Source: Acidobacteriota bacterium (GTDB lineage: Bacteria; Acidobacteriota; Thermoanaerobaculia; Thermoanaerobaculales; Sulfomarinibacteraceae). Taken from it: 6,073 bases of DNA. Both the position numbers and the translations under genes were made by a program. The stretch spans positions 1 to 6,073 of the forward strand of contig DAOWFV010000099.1 of NCBI GenBank assembly GCA_030637805.1. Reading direction: 5' to 3'. Below are positions 5,231-6,073 of the stretch, piece by piece. The stretch's first letter is position 1; each line of letters begins with the position of its first letter. The notes below the pieces were generated by a model that ran no database searches, had not been told where the DNA came from, and was given only the letters and a program-made list of their open reading frames with translations.

Positions 5231-5336
5231 GGTCGAATTTGAGGAGCAGTCTCAAATTCTTCGATGCCGGATCTCGACATGGGGTCTGAAGTCCGGGATC
5301 GGGAAACGATGCCTTCCCCCGGAGAACGGGGGATGG
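5231..5336 (+). promoter_or_regulatory. Hairpin-rich 5' leader of the PDZ gene
   Basis: Three successive foldable segments lie upstream of the ribosome site. GAATTTGAG (5235-5243) pairs perfectly with CTCAAATTC (5251-5259) over a 7-base loop. A weaker compound stem joins 5267-5278 to 5291-5303, with one G-G mismatch. TCCCCCG (5315-5321) pairs perfectly with CGGGGGA (5327-5333) over GAGAA, extended by CC/GG past one T-T mismatch. CGATGCC occurs twice (5262-5268 and 5307-5313). It matches no riboswitch class I can recognise. A post-transcriptional control role is inference only. Confidence 0.35.
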
Positions 5337-5358
5337 ATTCGAGCTCAGGGAGGTAGAA

Positions 5359-5835
5359 ATGAAGCGTCTGACTGGTGTGTTGGCGGTGGTGATCGTCGTG
5401 GTTATGGCGATGCCCGCTGTGGCGGGCGAGGGTTCCAAGTGCACGGCATCGACCCAGGATTGCCTGAACCACATGGCAAAGAACCTGGAGAACCGGGGAT
5501 GGGTCGGTCTCGAGCTCGATGACCAGGGCGGTGTGGACAAGATGATGGTGACCAAGGTCGTGTCGAACAGTCCGGCGTCCAGAGCCGGGTTCGAGAAGGG
5601 TGACATCCTCGTGGCTGTCAACGGTGTGGCATTCTCGGAGGCCAACCAAAAGAAGCTCAAGGACGTCAAGTACTCGATGAAGCCCGGCGCCGACTTTTCC
5701 TATACCGTGGCGCGACACGGCTCGAAAGTGAACCTCGACGTGACCCTCGGGCAGATCCCGGAGGACGTCCGCGCGCAGTGGATCGGTAATCACATGATGG
5801 ACCATGCCGAGGTGCAGATGGCGTCGGCCGAGTAA
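5359..5835 (+). CDS. Secreted PDZ-domain protein
   Basis: A 158-residue protein with an N-terminal signal peptide: MKR, then a hydrophobic core (about 5-18) and a likely cleavage after AVA at 22. The mature part has two cysteines, C28 and C35, close together before WVGLELDD, then a PDZ domain (about residues 48-131). PDZ hallmarks are the carboxylate-loop-like WVGLELD, VVSNSPASRAGFEKGDILVAVNG (68-90) and the closing strand YTVARHGSKVNLDVTL. A short charged tail (QIPEDVRAQWIGNH) follows. No protease domain is attached, so it probably binds peptides or acts as an adaptor in the periplasm, rather than cutting. The ATG at 5359 has a strong AGGGAGG ribosome site five bases upstream. It is a single-gene transcript by its position: own leader before it, terminator after it. 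The partner is unknown. Confidence 0.88.
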   Translation: MKRLTGVLAVVIVVVMAMPAVAGEGSKCTASTQDCLNHMAKNLENRGWVGLELDDQGGVDKMMVTKVVSNSPASRAGFEKGDILVAVNGVAFSEANQKKLKDVKYSMKPGADFSYTVARHGSKVNLDVTLGQIPEDVRAQWIGNHMMDHAEVQMASAE

Positions 5836-5860
5836 ACACGAGTCCTCGACAAATTACCAG

Positions 5861-5888
5861 GCCGGCGCTCGAATGAGCGCCGGCTTTT
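5861..5888 (+). terminator. Intrinsic terminator of the PDZ gene
   Basis: GCCGGCGCTC (5861-5870) pairs perfectly with GAGCGCCGGC (5875-5884): 10 bp with a GAAT loop, followed at once by TTTTGTGTGT. It begins 25 bases after the TAA stop (5833-5835). This is the clearest terminator in the window. Confidence 0.92.
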
Positions 5889-5900
5889 GTGTGTCTTCCA

Positions 5901-5958
5901 GCCTGCATATCTCACCAGGTTTCGTCGCTGGCCCGTACTTCTCACCAGATTTCGTCGC
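5901..5958 (+). repeat. Two imperfect tandem copies with a 30-bp period
   Basis: Bases 5901-5928 and 5931-5958 align without gaps, with 23 of 28 identical by eye. The shared core is CTCACCAG(G/A)TTTCGTCGC at 5911-5928 and 5941-5958. The period of exactly 30 bp includes a 2-base spacer. It lies directly before the long inverted repeat at 5966-6073 and may be part of the same element. I do not recognise the family. Confidence 0.75.
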
Positions 5959-5965
5959 GAGGGGC

Positions 5966-6073
5966 GCAAGGTATAGTGCGCGTCTGCGCTCTCGCAAGAT
6001 TTGGGAGAGAAGGCGTACTTGCGGTACGTCGAGCGAGCAAATCGAGAAAACGCAGACACGTGCTGTGCATTGC
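5966..6073 (+). other. Long nested inverted repeat; candidate structured RNA or repeat element (cut by the window edge)
   Basis: Outer arms 5966-5988 and 6051-6073 pair over 23 positions as plus-strand RNA: 17 Watson-Crick pairs, four G-U pairs and two mismatches. Inside, CTC (5991-5993) and GATTTG (5998-6003) pair with CAAATC and GAG (6038-6046), leaving a 4-base bulge. The tip is GGCGTAC (6012-6018) with GTACGTC (6024-6030) around a TTGCG loop. The pairing reaches the last base of the window, so the structure may be longer. No coding potential is convincing. It could be a non-coding RNA, a non-autonomous mobile repeat, or the end of a larger insertion. Confidence 0.5.

Noticed and set aside
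5206..5805. Minus-strand open frame of 199 codons opposite the PDZ gene
   Set aside because: It is histidine/arginine-rich without motifs, lies antisense to a convincing signal-peptide/PDZ protein with a ribosome site and terminator, and has no ribosome site of its own.
5972..5977. TATAGT as a -10 promoter element
   Set aside because: No -35 hexamer lies at suitable distance and the bases are part of the long hairpin arm.

Overview
This 6.07 kb window is a GC-rich bacterial chromosome segment with closely packed genes. It carries six protein genes that appear complete, plus the 5' part of a seventh that runs off the left edge. The genes look like ordinary housekeeping genes. No phage, CRISPR, toxin or transposase gene is visible. 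High GC, two signatures suggesting leaderless starts, an APE1-like exonuclease III, a COG3044-type ATPase and abundant small intergenic repeats would suit an uncultured Gram-negative lineage such as Acidobacteriota. That placement is a weak inference, because there is no rRNA or marker gene to test it.

Left half, minus strand. Transcription runs from about 2690 leftwards through a HAD-superfamily phosphatase (1888-2685), an exonuclease III/AP endonuclease (1094-1885, 2 bp after the HAD stop), a 312-bp repeat-filled gap, a PaaI-like hotdog thioesterase (341-781) and an overlapping COG3044-type ABC-class ATPase (1-341, partial). HAD and exonuclease III form one tight pair; thioesterase and ATPase form a second pair with overlapping stop and start codons (TGATG).

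Right half, plus strand. A LolD/MacB-type ABC ATPase (2947-3636) overlaps its FtsX/LolC-like permease (3633-4994) by ATGA. The permease has an unexpected four-cysteine knot-like motif in its extracytoplasmic domain. After a 364-bp gap comes a secreted PDZ-domain protein (5359-5835), which has a hairpin-rich leader upstream and a textbook intrinsic terminator downstream.

The least ordinary content is intergenic. A 107-bp multi-hairpin element occurs twice in inverted orientation (802-908 and 2811-2917, two mismatches), so it brackets the exonuclease/HAD pair. Each copy sits 20-29 bp upstream of a start codon and points the same way relative to that downstream gene. The copies are embedded in 7-bp-period repeats (AACTCAA and GAATTNN types). 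The HAD gene and the ABC ATPase gene, which diverge from the same gap, both show TACACT 6-9 bp before the start codon and no Shine-Dalgarno, which suggests leaderless mRNAs. The right edge (5901-6073) holds two imperfect 30-bp-period repeats followed by a long nested inverted repeat whose G-U pairs favour a folded plus-strand RNA. That structure reaches the last base of the window and may continue beyond it.
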